Assembly (NCBI RefSeq): GCF_010685995.1
Contig: NZ_JAAGWK010000019.1
Span: forward strand, 1-64,000
Direction of reading: 5' to 3'
From: Goekera deserti
GTDB taxonomy: Bacteria > Actinomycetota > Actinomycetes > Mycobacteriales > Geodermatophilaceae
DNA: 64,000 nucleotides
Made by a program: the position numbers and the translations under genes. Each line of letters opens with the position of its first letter. Within the stretch, counting starts at the first letter, position 1. Shown piece by piece: positions 62,383 to 64,000 of the stretch. The notes beneath the pieces are model-generated. The model ran no database searches. It had not been told where the DNA came from and was given only the letters and a program-made list of their open reading frames with translations.

Positions 62383-62892
62383 TCAGCGGCGGGTGCGGGC
62401 GGCGGCGGAGACCCGGGCCAGGGCGTCGGTGACCACGCCCACGTCGTCCCCGAGGAGGGTCAGCAGGTGGGCGACCATCTCGTCGTGGGTGCGGGCCGCG
62501 GCGTCGAACCGCTCCCGGCCGGCCGGGGTCAGCCGGGCGTGCAGCAGCCGGCGGTCGCCGCCGGAGCGCTCCCGGGTGACCAGCCCCTCGCCCACCAGCC
62601 GGCCCACCGTGCTGGTGACACCGGGCCGGGACAGCCCCACGGCCTCGGCGACCTCGCTCATGCTGGCCCGCTCACCGGGCGCCTCGGCGATCCGGCGCAG
62701 TGCTTCGAACCCGGTCAGCGACAGGCCGTGCAGCTGGTGCAGCGCGGAGTCGACCCGGCGGGTCACCCGGTCGTGCACCTGCACGATGCGCAGCCAGGTC
62801 TCGGCGGTGCCGGGAGCGGTCCCGGGCATGCCGGCGACGTCCCGGGGCACCCCCCGGGACGGGGCGTCGTCGGGTCGGTGCACGTCCGTCAT
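62383..62892 (-). CDS. MarR-family transcriptional regulator
   Basis: This 169-residue MarR regulator has helix 1 TWLRIVQVHDRVTRRVDSAL, the winged helix-turn-helix SMSEVAEAVGLSRPGVTSTV with GRLVGEGLVTRERSGGDRRL, and the dimer helix at the C-terminus. The N-terminal 30 residues are disordered. The start is ATG at 62892. It is transcribed in the same direction as the heptose operon and ends 184 bp before it. It may control that operon, itself, or the TTGA-N4-TCAA site at the pirin gene; none of these is shown. Confidence 0.9.
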   Translation of the reverse strand: MTDVHRPDDAPSRGVPRDVAGMPGTAPGTAETWLRIVQVHDRVTRRVDSALHQLHGLSLTGFEALRRIAEAPGERASMSEVAEAVGLSRPGVTSTVGRLVGEGLVTRERSGGDRRLLHARLTPAGRERFDAAARTHDEMVAHLLTLLGDDVGVVTDALARVSAAARTRR

Positions 62893-62905
62893 CGTCCCCG
62901 ACGCC

Positions 62906-64000
62906 TCATCGGCCGGCTCGTCGCCCGGGGGACGGCGACGGCGTCCCGACCGGCCCGCCGGGCGCCGCCCGACGGTTCCCGACGACGGCCAGGCCGACCG
63001 CGACGGCCAGCAGCAGCACCCCGCTGCCGACCAGCTGCCACGGCGCGCCACCCCCGTCCGCGGACGACGACCGGGCCGCCACCTCCAGCCCCACCTGCGC
63101 ACGGGCCGCCGAGTCGGCACCGACCAGCCGCACCCGGGCGGCTCCGTCCGGGTGGTCCGCGGGCACCTGGACGTGGGCCAGCACGGCGCCGTCGGACTCG
63201 GCGGTGACCGCGGCCAGCGGCTCGTCCACGCCGTCGATCGTGACGGTCACCACCTCGCCACCGGAGAAGCCGGAGCTGTGGATGGTGACCATGCCGCCCG
63301 GCCTGACCACCGCGGCCGGCGGCGGGTCGGTCGGGACGGCGGGCGCCTCGGTCGGCACGTCGGTCGGTGCCGTGCCCGCGCTCCCCCCGGGGCCGGCGCC
63401 GGCCGGCCCGCCGGTCGCGTCTGCCGGCACCGCGGCGGGCTGCTCGGCGGGCACCGGATCCGGGGAGCCGGTGGTGTCAGCCGTCCCGGCGGGCACCGTC
63501 CCGTCGGGGGCCGTCCCGTCGGGCGCTGTCGCGGGGTCCGGTACGGCCACCGGGCCGGCGCCGGGCGTGCTGCCGGCGGCGACCGGGGCCGGCACCTGCG
63601 CGGGGTCCGCGGCGGGGGCGGTGATGGCCGCGCACTCGTGCTCGGCGGGGCGCACCCAGTGGTCCAGGTCGATCGGCTCCACGGGCTGCCCGTCCACCCG
63701 GGCGAGCTGCAGGGCGACCGACAGCTCCGACCCGAAGGGCACCTCCTGGCTGACCAGCTCGGCGGAGCCCGAGGCGGCCAGCACCGCGGTGTCCTCCCCG
63801 CTGGGGGTGCGGTCGGTGACCAGGGTGACGGTCAGGCCGATGTCGCCGTTGACCACCCGCACGCGCACCACACCGGGCCCGCAGCTCGGGCCGGCGACCA
63901 CCTCGACCGTGGGCGCGGCCGGGTCCTCGATGGCCGCGGCACCGGTGGGCAGCAGCACCGCGCCGGCCGGGAGGAGGGCGACCAGCACCAGACCGCTCAG
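62906..64000 (-). CDS. Secreted, membrane-anchored surface protein (5' end beyond the window)
   Basis: At least 364 residues are visible. A signal peptide core (LVALLPAGAVLLPTGAAA) comes near the window edge. An exported beta domain (PTVEVVAGPSCGPGVVRVRV) with paired cysteines follows, then a long Pro/Ala/Thr-rich linker, an IPT/TIG-like beta domain (GGMVTIHSSGFSGGEVVTVTI) and a C-terminal membrane segment (LVGSGVLLLAVAVGLAVVG) with a basic tail. There is no clear LPxTG motif. The function is unknown. It ends 13 bp before the MarR start, so the two are probably cotranscribed. Confidence 0.7.
   Translation of the reverse strand: MSGLVLVALLPAGAVLLPTGAAAIEDPAAPTVEVVAGPSCGPGVVRVRVVNGDIGLTVTLVTDRTPSGEDTAVLAASGSAELVSQEVPFGSELSVALQLARVDGQPVEPIDLDHWVRPAEHECAAITAPAADPAQVPAPVAAGSTPGAGPVAVPDPATAPDGTAPDGTVPAGTADTTGSPDPVPAEQPAAVPADATGGPAGAGPGGSAGTAPTDVPTEAPAVPTDPPPAAVVRPGGMVTIHSSGFSGGEVVTVTIDGVDEPLAAVTAESDGAVLAHVQVPADHPDGAARVRLVGADSAARAQVGLEVAARSSSADGGGAPWQLVGSGVLLLAVAVGLAVVGNRRAAPGGPVGTPSPSPGRRAGR

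Overview
The window is very GC-rich, with strong third-position GC bias, many GTG starts and GTGA/ATGA start-stop overlaps. It carries leaderless promoters (TANNNT six bases before a start codon), a small-type SRP RNA, a leuA leader peptide and the recR-ybaB-dnaX neighbourhood. All of this points to a high-GC actinobacterium. A member of the Geodermatophilaceae (Blastococcus, Geodermatophilus or Modestobacter type) is my best guess, but that rests on gene content and style, not on a marker gene. The sequence looks like ordinary chromosome: no transposase, integrase, phage module, rRNA operon or CRISPR array was seen.

Layout. 1-5300: the 5' part of aspartate kinase, a phospholipase D-like enzyme, an XRE-type protein with a cysteine-rich tail flanked by two tandem-repeat arrays, and leuA behind a leucine leader peptide. 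5357-10902: an Uup-type ABC-F ATPase, then an operon of circularly permuted ATP-grasp, alpha-E protein and transglutaminase. 10964-17023: a cellobiose/beta-glucoside system (LacI regulator, binding protein, two permeases, GH1 beta-glucosidase) with two operators. 17154-24502: two pirins, two tandem TPM-domain proteins, a PPOX-fold protein and a Rieske protein. 24635-31427: a peptide ABC transporter operon ending in an alpha/beta hydrolase. 31609-34215: a diguanylate cyclase containing two membrane-GGDEF modules. 34287-41755: recR, ybaB, a relic that looks like an amidase gene, a CYP152-type P450, a coiled-coil protein, a broken GGDEF gene, dnaX and a YceI protein. 41892-45482: SRP RNA, an EamA exporter behind a proline-containing leader peptide, and two tRNA-Ser genes flanking a GMC oxidoreductase. 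45493-50527: tadA and its overlapping partners, a thioesterase, tyrA, a DUF2630 protein and a UDP-xylose synthase. 50729-54144: two tandem binding-protein/vWA proteins. 54172-62199: a heptose biosynthesis and glycosyl-transfer operon. 62383-end: a MarR regulator and a secreted, membrane-anchored surface protein cut by the window edge.

The most notable system is the 54-62 kb operon. It encodes GmhA, a two-domain HldE, a GT2 glycosyltransferase fused to a GmhB-like phosphatase, two GT9 heptosyltransferase-like enzymes and two further glycosyltransferases. Together these could make ADP-heptose and attach it to a surface glycan in an organism expected to lack LPS. A second theme is short dispersed palindromes (families A, B and C below). 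They sit at gene borders and in several cases are translated as the ends of proteins. A third is local duplication: pirins, TPM proteins, vWA proteins, GT9 enzymes and the two cyclase modules in one chain.
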